From: Acidovorax sp. GW101-3H11
GTDB taxonomy: Bacteria > Pseudomonadota > Gammaproteobacteria > Burkholderiales > Burkholderiaceae_C
Assembly (NCBI RefSeq): GCF_001633105.1
Contig: NZ_LUKZ01000001.1
Location: 410,237-451,138 of the forward strand
DNA: 40,902 nucleotides
Direction of reading: 5' to 3'
Shown: piece after piece, positions 32,855 through 40,783 of the stretch
Layout: each line of letters opens with the position of its first letter
Numbering within the stretch: position 1 is the stretch's first letter
Notes under the pieces: generated by a model
The model's database searches: none
Seen by the model: the letters and a program-made list of their open reading frames with translations, nothing else
Told to the model about the DNA's origin: nothing
Made by a program: the position numbers and the translations under genes

Positions 32855-34048
32855 TCAGAGCACGGTAGGCCATACCCGCTTGAGCCGCAGCCCCGCCCAC
32901 ACGGCCGCAAATACGGCCGCCCCAAACACCCAGCCCGACAGCGCCCCCGCCATGCCACCCGACAGCAGCGTGCCGATGGTGCAGCCCAGCCCCGTCATCG
33001 CGCCCCAGCCCAGCAGCACACCACCCGACAGGCCTCGCACGGCATCGCGCCAGGTGGGCCAGCGCGGCGCAAATTGGCGGCTGGCCAGGGCCGCAACAAA
33101 AGCGCCCACCACCAGCCCGGCCAGCAGCAAGGCATTGGGGGTGAACCAGGTGGACTGCGGCGCGGTGGCGCAGCCTGCAAAACCATCCAGCCCATCGAGC
33201 CGATCGGGAATCCACCCCTCTCCCTGCGCCCACTGGCGTGCCGCACTGCCCAGCGTGGCCGTCACGCCCAGCGGCCGCATGCGCACAATCGCAAACGCGC
33301 CAATCAACCCCACGGCCAGGCCGCCCACCCAGTAGGGCCAGCGCCCAGCCCACAGGTTGCGCCACACGGCATACAAGCTGGGCACGCTCCCGGGCGCAGA
33401 CCCGGCAGCCGCCTCGCGTGCAAAGCCGCGCCACAACCAGGCCGCCACCAAGGCCAGCCCACCCAGCTGCACCAACAACGCCCCGCCATACCCCAGGTGC
33501 GCGGGCAGCCACACCACGGGGGCATCGGCCACGCTCAGGCTGTACAAGGGGTTCCAGGTGATGAAGCCCAGGATGAAGCCCAGCGCCGAACCCATCAGCG
33601 CAAATGGCGACACCGGCGAGCCCTCGGCCAGCCGGTACCAGTGCGCGCTGATGCACGAGCCCGACACCACCATGCCCGCGCCAAACGACAGCCCCGCCGC
33701 CACCAGCACCCAGCTCACCGGGCCAATGTGCATGTCGGGTGGCAGCTTGCCAGGCTGGGGCACGGGCAACCAGCTGCCCAGCACCACGGTATAGCCCACC
33801 ACACCCACAGCCAGCGCCAGCACGATGGCCAGCAGCCCGCGCGGGTTGCCATCTTCAAACCAGTCGCGCGCGTGGCAATAAAAACAGAAGCGCGTGCGCT
33901 GCAGCACCAGCCCCAGCACCGCTCCCGTGGCCAGCGCAAACACCAGCGTGCGCCCGCCAGGCAGCGCCTGCACTGCATGGGCAGCAACACCCAGCGCCAC
34001 CACCAGCGCCAGGGCGCCTGCATGAGAAAAATTGACCTTGAACGCCAT
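32855..34048 (-). CDS. YeeE/YedE family thiosulfate-type transporter
   Basis: A 397-residue membrane protein with about nine to ten helices and duplicated YeeE repeats. The cysteine motifs FCFYCHARD, SGSCISAHWYR and GLGCTIGTLLSGG match those that relay thiosulfate in TsuA. The start is ATG 34048, which follows GGGGAG; in-frame starts upstream would run into a terminator hairpin. The upstream gene on the same strand is a secreted rhodanese, so a role in uptake of thiosulfate or another sulfur compound is likely. Expression may be limited by the hairpin between the two. Confidence 0.9.
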   Translation of the reverse strand: MAFKVNFSHAGALALVVALGVAAHAVQALPGGRTLVFALATGAVLGLVLQRTRFCFYCHARDWFEDGNPRGLLAIVLALAVGVVGYTVVLGSWLPVPQPGKLPPDMHIGPVSWVLVAAGLSFGAGMVVSGSCISAHWYRLAEGSPVSPFALMGSALGFILGFITWNPLYSLSVADAPVVWLPAHLGYGGALLVQLGGLALVAAWLWRGFAREAAAGSAPGSVPSLYAVWRNLWAGRWPYWVGGLAVGLIGAFAIVRMRPLGVTATLGSAARQWAQGEGWIPDRLDGLDGFAGCATAPQSTWFTPNALLLAGLVVGAFVAALASRQFAPRWPTWRDAVRGLSGGVLLGWGAMTGLGCTIGTLLSGGMAGALSGWVFGAAVFAAVWAGLRLKRVWPTVL

Positions 34049-34063
34049 GAACTCCCCAGGCAT

Positions 34064-34087
34064 AAAAAAGCCCGCACGAAGCGGGCT
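34064..34087 (-). terminator. Intrinsic terminator between the rhodanese and YeeE genes
   Basis: On the minus strand AGCCCGC (34087-34081) and GCGGGCT (34075-34069) form a perfect 7-bp stem with a 5-base loop, followed by six T (34069-34064). It ends about 15 bases before the YeeE start codon. As a full terminator it would isolate YeeE unless read-through is regulated. Confidence 0.82.
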
Positions 34088-34173
34088 GTAAAAGAGACCC
34101 CCTACCAAAAATCAGAAACTCTCTTTGTTTTGCATTGCACCTTCTTCCCAAAAGGTTCTGTCAGCAAACCCCA

Positions 34174-35142
34174 TCACTTGGCGGCCCAGATGGTGCCCGC
34201 CGGGTTGGTGATGGGCACGCCCACCGCGTTGCCATATTCCGTCCACGAACCGTCGTAGTTCTTCACGCTGTAGCCCAGGATCTTGGACAGCGCAAACCAG
34301 GTGTGGCTGGAGCGCTCGCCAATGCGGCAGTAGGTGATGATGGGCTTGCTGCCATCCACGCCGGCGCTGGCATAGAGCTTCTTCAGGTCTTCGGCCGACT
34401 TGAAGGTGCCGTCTTCCTTCACCGCCTGGCCCCAGGGCACGTTGGCCGCACCGGGGATGTGGCCTGCACGGATGCTCAGCTCGGGCACCCCGGCAGGCGC
34501 AAAAATCTTGCCGGAGTATTCGTCGGCCGAGCGGATATCCACCAGCTTCGCGTTGCTCTTGCCCTCGGCCGCCGCCAGGGCGTCGGACAGGCGGGCGCGC
34601 AGGTCGGTGTTCACCTTGGTCACCTTGTAGTTGGTGGCGGCAAACTCTGGCACGCGGTTGTTCAGCGGCTGGTTCTCGGCCTCCCACTTCTTGCGGCCGC
34701 CATCGAGCAGCTTCACGTTCTTGACGCCATAGATGTCAAACACCCACGCGCCCCAGGCGGCAAACCAGTTGTTGGTGTCGCCGTAAAGCACCACCGTGGT
34801 GTCTTGCGATACGCCTGCCTTGGACAACAGCGCCTCAAACGCCTCCTTGCCCACGATGTCGCGCCGCACCCGGTCGTTCAGATCCTGGTGCCACGAAAAG
34901 TTGACGGCGCCGGGCACATGGCCCCGCTCGTACAGGCCCGGGTTCACGCTCACCTCGACGATGCGCACCTGCTGGTTGTCCAGGTTCTGCGCCAGCCATT
35001 CGGTGGTGACCAGGGGGCCAGCGGGGATGGGGGTGGCGGCCCAGACCGCGCTGCAGACCAGCATGGCACCGCCCAACGCCGAGGCACGGAGCCGTGCGCG
35101 CACGGTGTGCGCAAAAGTGGTTGTTTGTGGTGCGCTGAGCAT
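34174..35142 (-). CDS. Exported thiosulfate sulfurtransferase (tandem rhodanese)
   Basis: A 322-residue protein. A signal peptide covers about residues 1-36 (LGGAMLVCSAVWAATPIPAG). Two rhodanese domains follow: the first contains GDTNNWFAAWGAWVFDIYG with no catalytic cysteine, and the second has the catalytic cysteine near residue 272 in ITYCRIGERSSHTWF. Such proteins move sulfane sulfur between thiosulfate and acceptors; this one should act in the periplasm. It is upstream of the YeeE-like gene on the same strand. An alternative reading is a mercaptopyruvate sulfurtransferase, but the active loop CRIGER favours thiosulfate. Confidence 0.9.
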   Translation of the reverse strand: MLSAPQTTTFAHTVRARLRASALGGAMLVCSAVWAATPIPAGPLVTTEWLAQNLDNQQVRIVEVSVNPGLYERGHVPGAVNFSWHQDLNDRVRRDIVGKEAFEALLSKAGVSQDTTVVLYGDTNNWFAAWGAWVFDIYGVKNVKLLDGGRKKWEAENQPLNNRVPEFAATNYKVTKVNTDLRARLSDALAAAEGKSNAKLVDIRSADEYSGKIFAPAGVPELSIRAGHIPGAANVPWGQAVKEDGTFKSAEDLKKLYASAGVDGSKPIITYCRIGERSSHTWFALSKILGYSVKNYDGSWTEYGNAVGVPITNPAGTIWAAK

Positions 35143-35356
35143 CGTCTTCCTTTCCGTGTTGCTGAAATGCCGGGGCTTGCGGCACCCGATGCACAGAATT
35201 TAGAAGAGACCGGGCCCCGGCCCAAGCAAGCAAAACGACTATGAATATGCGGAACGGGCGCTTGCAGGAATGCGCCAAGCGAGAGCGGGCAATCTGCGCG
35301 GCACACGCAGTGCTGACAGTGGAAGCGGAGGGGGATTTAGCTCAGCCAACAAGGGC

Positions 35357-35430
35357 TGGAGCGGGTGAAGGGAATCGAACCCTCGTATGAAGCTTGGGAA
35401 GCTGCCGTTCTACCATTGAACTACACCCGC
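35357..35430 (-). tRNA. tRNA-Gly (anticodon CCC)
   Basis: The minus strand reads GCGGGTGTAGTTCAATGG... with a full cloverleaf. The 7-bp acceptor stem GCGGGTG/CACCCGC, the D-arm GTTC/GAAC, the anticodon loop TTCCCAA and the T-arm GAGGG/CCCTT with TTCGATT are all present. CCA is encoded. The anticodon CCC and body match the E. coli glyU type. One C-U mismatch lies in the anticodon stem (second pair). Total length 74 including CCA. Confidence 0.96.
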
Positions 35431-35439
35431 CTTCTGTAA

Positions 35440-35513
35440 CCCGTTGATGGACAACGGGATTTCAGTCTGGCGATTGAAACCGCTCCATGGCGTTCGCCAT
35501 TTCAGGGTTTCAA
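35440..35513. other. Two strong hairpins just 5' of tRNA-Gly
   Basis: First, CCCGTTG (35440-35446) / CAACGGG (35452-35458) with a 5-base loop. Second, a nested structure: outer stem TTGAAACC (35474-35481) / GGTTTCAA (35506-35513), inner palindrome ATGGCGTTCGCCAT (35487-35500). They fall in the 232-bp gap between the tRNA and the small unknown gene, in the tRNA promoter/leader region. No T-run marks either as a standard terminator. Confidence 0.6.
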
Positions 35514-35662
35514 CGTGGCGCTATTGTAGCCACGCCAACGCGCTTCCCGACTGCCCCCCAGGCAATGGTTCTGCTGGGGAGTTTTGGCACCGTTGGCAAA
35601 CGCTCTGCCGAAAGCAGCACAATAAAGGGTTCACCACTCCCAGCGAAAGAAGGAAAAGCTCC

Positions 35663-36025
35663 ATGCAACTGAGCGACGACCGCACACAGGCCACCCTGGC
35701 AATCAACAAGACCCTGACGGCCCCCGAGATCGAAAGTCTGATCCGAGAACTGGCCACGTTGCGCTCGCAGATGACGCCCGAAGTCACAACAGCCCCCAAA
35801 GACAGCAACGGCGACGGGGTGCCTGTGATGCGGCAAGACAACCCCACGCTCGCCATCGAATACCCCTTGGAAGAAGCCTACGTCACCGTGTACCTGCGAA
35901 GCCTGGGGCTTGGCTGGACAGCGTGGCGCCTGCACCCCGACGTTCAACGGGGACTGGCCACCTTTTTCAACTCGCGGCTGCCACAAGCGGCGCCGACGCC
36001 CGCCAAACCCATCCCATTTCGGTGA
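35663..36025 (+). CDS. Hypothetical protein, 120 residues
   Basis: The ATG at 35663 follows AAGGAAA at a good distance, and codon use is like the neighbours, so it is probably real. The frame is open upstream to 35444 but that part overlaps the hairpin region. The protein begins MQLSDDRTQATLAINKTLTA and has no signal peptide or membrane helix. The N-terminal third looks helical (LTAPEIESLIRELATLRSQM); the middle is hydrophilic; the C-terminal part has hydrophobic segments with two tryptophan/leucine-rich patches. I do not recognise the family. It stands alone between the tRNA and the chemoreceptor. Confidence 0.72.
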   Translation: MQLSDDRTQATLAINKTLTAPEIESLIRELATLRSQMTPEVTTAPKDSNGDGVPVMRQDNPTLAIEYPLEEAYVTVYLRSLGLGWTAWRLHPDVQRGLATFFNSRLPQAAPTPAKPIPFR

Positions 36026-36110
36026 TCGGTTTCCCATCCGGTGCTTGAGTGAGAACAACAGACGCTCAATACCGGAGCCGGTGACAACGATCCTGTAGCC
36101 GCCGCAGGGG

Positions 36111-38090
36111 TCAGTGCCGCCCCTCGCCGCCGCCCAGGTTGAACCGCGCAATCACCTCCACCATCTGCTGCGCCTGCGTACGCAAGCTGCTGGCGGCGGC
36201 GGCCATTTCTTCCACCAGGGCGGCGTTCTGCTGCGTGGTCTGATCGAGCTGTGTGACGGCCTCGCCGACCTGGCCCACGCCTGCGGTCTGTTCGTTGCTT
36301 GCGGCGCTGATCTCTGAAACCATCTCTGCCACGCGCTGGATTGAGCGGACCACCTCCTGCATGGTGGTGCCTGCCTGATCGGCCAGCACCGAACCCTGCT
36401 GCACCATCGCGCTGCTTGCGCCAATCAACTCCTTGATGGCCTTGGCCTCAGCAGCCGTGCGCTGGGCCAGGTTGCGCACTTCTGCCGCCACCACCGCAAA
36501 ACCACGGCCTTGTTCGCCCGCACGGGCGGCCTCCACGGCAGCGTTCAGCGCGAGGATGTTGGTCTGGAACGCAATGCCGTCGATCACGCCGATGATGTCG
36601 GCAATCTTCTGGCTGCTGCTGTTGATGTTCTGCATGGTGCTCACCACCTTGGACACCACCTCCCCGCCCTGCTGCGCCACGCGGCTGGCGCCCACTGCGA
36701 GCTGATTGGCCTGGCTGGCACTGTCGGCGTTGTGGCGGATGGTGGCGCCCAGTTGCTCCATGCTCGCCGCAGTCTGCTCCAGCGCGCTCGCCTGGCTCTC
36801 GGTGCGGCCCGAGAGATCCTGGTTGCCCTGGGCGATTTCTGTGCTGGCGGCCGAGACGCTGTCGGCACTCGTGCGCACGGTGCCCAGGCTTTCCACCAGG
36901 CGGGCGCGGAAACCCTCCATCGCCTGGGCCAGCGTGCCAATTTCGTCGCGGGACCGCACCGACACCGCATGCGTGAGATCGCCCTGCGCCAGGTAGGCCA
37001 GCGCGGTGCTCAGCTGCTGCACCGGCGCGCCCACCAGGCGGCGGGTGGCCATCACCAGCACCACCGTCAGCAGGGCCAGGGCCACCACCACCCCCAGCCA
37101 CAGCCAGGTCAACACGTTGCGGGCCTCGTCCATCATTTCGGTCAGGGGCGCCTCGGCCACAATGGCCCAGTTCCAGGGCTTGTAATGCTCCACCGCCAGG
37201 TAGCGCGTGGCGCGGTCACCTTCGCCGCTGCGGCGTGGGGACCAGTCCGACTCCAGATCCCCCGCCTGCCCCACCGCCGCCAGCGCCGCCATCCAGGCCT
37301 TGGCCTGCTCGTCCTTTTCGTCCACCTTGAGGGACTTGCCCGCGCCCGGCAGGCCAAAAATGTTGCCCCGTGCAGGGCCCGCCGAGAGGTTGACCGCATA
37401 AACCGCCCCGGTGGCAAACAGTTTCTGCCCCGCCATCACCGTATCAAGCTTGCCCAGGATGGCGCCCATGTCGGAACCGATGAACAGAATGCCGATGGTG
37501 CGGTTGCCCTCGCGAATGGGCTCGTACACCGTCATGTACTCGCGGCCAAACAGGCTGGCGCGACCGATGTAGGTCTTGCCCTCGTTCATCAGGGCATAGG
37601 CCGGGTGCTTGCGGTCCAGCAGGGTCTTGTAGGCGCGCTCGCCATCCTGCTTCTTGAGCGATGTGGTCACGCGGATGAAGTCCTCCCCCGTGCGCGCAAA
37701 AATGGTCGCCACCGCGCCCATGCTGTCCTTTGAAAAGCGGTCCACCACTTCAAAATCGCCATTGACGGCCGCCCCCTGGAACGACAGCACAGCCTCGGGT
37801 TTGCCGTCGGCGCCCGGCGCCTCGGCCACAGAGAACTGGCCGGGGAAATTCGCCTTGAACAGAGAGAAGTCCCGCTTGGCCTGCTCCTGCGCGGTTTCGT
37901 CAAAGGTCTGCACCAGCGTGCGCACCTGGGCCGCGTACTGCGTGGCATCGTCCCGCGAGAGGCGGCCAAAGTCTTTCCAGAGCAGGCCGCTGACGATGCC
38001 CATGGTGGCCAGCAGGACCACCAGCAGGCTGAACAAGGCGGTTGCCGCGAGTTTGAACGCCACGGAATGGCGGGTGTTTGACGAAATCAT
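36111..38090 (-). CDS. Methyl-accepting chemotaxis protein (Cache sensor)
   Basis: A 659-residue receptor. The first helix is at about 12-37, followed by a periplasmic Cache-type sensor with [19 protein letters not shown] and [11 protein letters not shown], then a second helix at about 330-352, a HAMP domain ([27 protein letters not shown]) and the long signalling coiled coil. The hairpin tip is [45 protein letters not shown], as in all MCPs. No C-terminal NWETF-like pentapeptide is present. Ligand unknown. It is monocistronic. Confidence 0.95.
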   Translation of the reverse strand: MISSNTRHSVAFKLAATALFSLLVVLLATMGIVSGLLWKDFGRLSRDDATQYAAQVRTLVQTFDETAQEQAKRDFSLFKANFPGQFSVAEAPGADGKPEAVLSFQGAAVNGDFEVVDRFSKDSMGAVATIFARTGEDFIRVTTSLKKQDGERAYKTLLDRKHPAYALMNEGKTYIGRASLFGREYMTVYEPIREGNRTIGILFIGSDMGAILGKLDTVMAGQKLFATGAVYAVNLSAGPARGNIFGLPGAGKSLKVDEKDEQAKAWMAALAAVGQAGDLESDWSPRRSGEGDRATRYLAVEHYKPWNWAIVAEAPLTEMMDEARNVLTWLWLGVVVALALLTVVLVMATRRLVGAPVQQLSTALAYLAQGDLTHAVSVRSRDEIGTLAQAMEGFRARLVESLGTVRTSADSVSAASTEIAQGNQDLSGRTESQASALEQTAASMEQLGATIRHNADSASQANQLAVGASRVAQQGGEVVSKVVSTMQNINSSSQKIADIIGVIDGIAFQTNILALNAAVEAARAGEQGRGFAVVAAEVRNLAQRTAAEAKAIKELIGASSAMVQQGSVLADQAGTTMQEVVRSIQRVAEMVSEISAASNEQTAGVGQVGEAVTQLDQTTQQNAALVEEMAAAASSLRTQAQQMVEVIARFNLGGGEGRH

Positions 38091-38277
38091 CTGGTGCTTT
38101 TCTGTAATTTATGCAAAGGCATGCATATACGACAACAAAGTACCCGATCTGCGGCCGAACGCCAAACAGCGCAACCACCAATGGCCCGCCCAAACCAAGG
38201 GAAAACCCTTGCATTGAACGGCAATGGCCTGCAGGCACGCCTGCACTCCACCGGCCCCATCGTGCGTGAAGCGCCCA

Positions 38278-39195
38278 CTACCCGCCCGTGGGCAGGTTGA
38301 GCGACTGTCGGCTTTCGAACACCCGCTGCGCCCCCGTGACCGGGTCCACAAACGCCAGCGACCGCGCCAGCAGTTGCAGGGGCCGCGAGTAATCGCCCTC
38401 GGGCGGGTCGTTGACGACCGGGTAGAACGGGTCATTGCGCAGCGGCAGGCCCAGGGCCGCCATGTGCACGCGCAGCTGGTGCCGCTTGCCGGTGATGGGC
38501 GACAAACGGTAGCGCGCCCAGCCGCCCGCCACATCCAGCACCTGCATGTGGGTATGGCTGTTGGGCTCGCCGGGCACCTCCTGCATGCGAAAGAACTGCG
38601 GGCTTTCCTCCAGGCGGCTGACATGCTCGCGAGGAAAGGCCATATCCGCACGCCAGGGCGCGATCGCGTCGTAGTGCTTGGTGATTTGCCGGTCGCGGAA
38701 CAAGGCCTGGTAGGCACCGCGCGTGCACTGCTGCACCGACAACATCACCAGCCCGGCCGTATCGCGGTCAATGCGGTGCAGCGGCGACAGCTCGGGCAGG
38801 CCCAGCTGGCGCTTGAGCCGCACCAGCAGCGTGTTGTGCAGATACCGGCCCGAGGGCGTCACGGGCATGAAATGCGGCTTGTCGGCCACCACCAGGTGCT
38901 CGTCCTGGTACAGCACCACCTCGTTGAAGGGCAACACGGGCTCTGCAGGCAGGCTGCGGTAGTAGTACAGGCGCAGCCCGCCCTCAAACGGCCGCTCGGG
39001 CACCACCGGCTGACCGCGCTCGTCCACCACGTCGCCTGCCAGCATGCGCTGGCGCCATTCATCGCGGGCCACCACCGGCAGCCGCTGGGCCAGAAAGTCC
39101 AGCATGCTGCCCTGCCCGTGTGTGGGCAACACCACGCAGCTGGGGCTGACGCCGTCGCGCACGGGCAGGACGTGGGGATGGTGGGGGTTGTGCAT
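38278..39195 (-). CDS. RluA family pseudouridine synthase
   Basis: A 305-residue enzyme. The catalytic aspartate is D143 in LHRIDRDTAGLV. Family motif VADKPHFMPVTPSG and the closing region YRLSPITGKRHQLRVHMAALGLPLRNDPFYP are clear. Members isomerise specific uridines in 23S rRNA or tRNA; the target here cannot be assigned. Length is normal. It lies after the chemoreceptor with a 187-bp gap and is probably transcribed alone. Confidence 0.92.
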   Translation of the reverse strand: MHNPHHPHVLPVRDGVSPSCVVLPTHGQGSMLDFLAQRLPVVARDEWRQRMLAGDVVDERGQPVVPERPFEGGLRLYYYRSLPAEPVLPFNEVVLYQDEHLVVADKPHFMPVTPSGRYLHNTLLVRLKRQLGLPELSPLHRIDRDTAGLVMLSVQQCTRGAYQALFRDRQITKHYDAIAPWRADMAFPREHVSRLEESPQFFRMQEVPGEPNSHTHMQVLDVAGGWARYRLSPITGKRHQLRVHMAALGLPLRNDPFYPVVNDPPEGDYSRPLQLLARSLAFVDPVTGAQRVFESRQSLNLPTGG

Positions 39196-39252
39196 GGCGC
39201 GGGGATTTTAGGGTGCCCCGCGCTCATCGCCTCAATAACAAGGCGCCATGCA

Positions 39253-39690
39253 CTACTGCCAGTTTGCGGCAATCACCGGGTTGAGTGCTGTTTGGTAGCC
39301 AGCAGGCAAAGTGGTCTGCCCGGCCGACGGCGGAGAGAACGCGGCCATCGCGTCAACCAGTGACTGCACCTTGGCATCGGTGAGCACTTTGCCATTGGCC
39401 CAGATCTGCTCCACACGACGACTTGAGCCGACGTACCAGTCTTTGACAATTGCTTTGTCGCTTGTCCCAATAACGCTCACTTCCAGGTTATTGCCCGCTT
39501 TTCGCAACCAGATCTGGTCATGCCGAACATTCGAGCCCCACTGCAACAAGTCACTGACGTTGGAAGTGCTGGGGGTGACGGCGCGCTCCGCACTAAGGCG
39601 AGTGACGGCATCGGCGATCTCGTTTTTACCGAATGTGTATGTCTGTCCCGTAATTGGACTGATTGCTGTCAGGTGCTTTTCTATGCTCAA
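39253..39690 (-). CDS. Orphan C-terminal module of an RTX-type calcium-binding protein
   Basis: A 145-residue frame starting at a TTG that lies two bases after GGAG. Residues 45-145 match the conserved tail of large betaproteobacterial RTX proteins: WGSNVRHDQIWLRKAGNNLEVSVIG, then KDWYVGSSRRVEQIW, ending VDAMAAFSPPSAGQTTLP and NPVIAANWQ. No glycine-rich calcium repeats are present, so this is only the end of such a protein. The N-terminal 44 residues are not recognised. It follows the broken Sel1 gene by 6 bases on the same strand. It is a remnant or a donor cassette for exchange of C-termini. Base composition is lower in GC than the neighbours. Confidence 0.65.
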   Translation of the reverse strand: MSIEKHLTAISPITGQTYTFGKNEIADAVTRLSAERAVTPSTSNVSDLLQWGSNVRHDQIWLRKAGNNLEVSVIGTSDKAIVKDWYVGSSRRVEQIWANGKVLTDAKVQSLVDAMAAFSPPSAGQTTLPAGYQTALNPVIAANWQ

Positions 39691-39696
39691 TTCTCC

Positions 39697-40501
39697 TTAT
39701 TGCATTGGCGAAAAAAAATGATTTGAAGACCGCCGCCATGGCTGCTTGACCCAGTTGCTGCCAGGAATCGACGCACAGGCATTGCGCATGGCGATCTGGC
39801 ACCACTTGCGCGCATCGGCTTCGTCCTTGGGTTGTCCGCGTTCGGGTTTGCCGTTTGCGGCCGCTATACAAAGCCACACTTGAGCTTGCGCATTGCCACC
39901 TTCAGCTGCAATCTCGGCCCACTTGCGGGCCGAAGAAATTGGCAGGAGTTCTTCGGGGGCGCATTTGCCGTCAGGCATCCATTCGTCAATGCAAATTGAC
40001 GGTTTGGTACTCTGGCCGTAGCGTCCATTGGTCAGTTCCATCAAATGGGTAGCCGCCCAAGGGTTGCCCTCTTCCTCTGCCGCTGCCATCGCGGCACGCA
40101 AATAGGCTTCATGCGTGACACGATAGTGCCCGTTGGGGTGCATGATGTTGGCCAACTGCCAACTGCCAGGTGGCGGACTTGCGGCCCTGAGCTTGGGCCT
40201 TTTCTAGCCACTGGATGTTATAGCTGCCGTCCAAAGGTGCCGTCCACAGGCCGTCGCGGGTCTTGCGTATCAAACCTAGTCGCAGTTGCAAGCCAGCATC
40301 GCCCGTTTGTTCTGCCTGTCTTTCCAGATACTTCAGAAATCCGAGTGTGGCCACCGAGTCAAACCGACTTCGGTTGATCCAATCAGCTTCGCAAGGAATG
40401 CCACCGGGCGGCGCTATTTGCTCGCTGGCTGAAGCCAGCAAAGTGATGCATGTGGAAGCAGCAAGGATGACTTTAGAGAAAAAGGTTCGGCTGGTTTTCA
40501 T
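39697..40501 (-). pseudogene. Sel1-like repeat protein, frameshifted by a 7-bp tandem duplication
   Basis: Two adjacent frames make one protein. The first starts at ATG 40501 with a signal peptide (MKTSRTFFSKVILAASTCITLLASAS) and ends in SATWQL before the shift. The second continues ANIMHPNGHYRVTHEAYLRAAMAAAEEEGNPWAATHLMELTNGRYG and ends at 39697. The direct repeat (AACTGCC)2 at 40154-40167 separates them; removal of one unit restores a single frame of about 265 residues. Sel1-like motifs such as RKWAEIAAEGGNAQAQVWLCIAAANG and ARKWCQIAMRNAC are visible. Proteins of this kind often accompany secreted toxins as immunity or adaptor proteins (general knowledge). Without the shift it would be a periplasmic protein. 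It may be recently broken, phase-variable, or a sequencing error. Confidence 0.8.
40154..40167. repeat. 7-bp tandem duplication (AACTGCC)2
   Basis: Two perfect head-to-tail copies of AACTGCC on the plus strand (GGCAGTT on the coding strand). The extra copy shifts the reading frame of the Sel1-like gene by seven bases. Deleting either copy joins WQL directly to ANIMHPNG with no other change. Confidence 0.95.
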
Positions 40502-40651
40502 GCGATTTCCATGCTTGACGAGGATGCGCTGGACCAAGCTGCGCTCCAGGGGCTGGATGACTTTGGTGCGGTCGCTCACGATGATGCGGCCTGGGGCCAT
40601 TGCTACGGGCCCAGTATTGCTCGTGTTGGCCCGGTGTTGATTGTTTGTCAT
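40502..40651 (-). other. Coding-like remnant fused in frame upstream of the Sel1 gene
   Basis: The frame of the Sel1 gene stays open upstream. Between 40502 and about 40610 it has strongly GC-biased third positions (GRIIVSDRTKVIQPLERS, then LVQRILVKHGNR), unlike the AT-richer part that follows. It looks like the end of another gene joined to this one. I do not recognise it. From 40652 to 40783 nothing recognisable was seen. Confidence 0.4.
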
Positions 40652-40783
40652 CCATCGTAGTGCGAGCGATTTCCGGTGATTGCAACAATGTGCGTCACTG
40701 AGTGCCGTCAGCATCAGCTCCCCGGTTGTCCTGTCACGCACCTGTCTCTGCCAACCGTGGTGCGCCGTTCTCACCCCGCTGGC

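Noticed and set aside
35328..35348. GGGGGATTTAGCTCAG resembles the 5' part of a tRNA, perhaps an attachment-site remnant.
   Set aside because: Only about 16 bases match, the D-loop does not continue, no arms can be formed, and no integrase or second copy is near.
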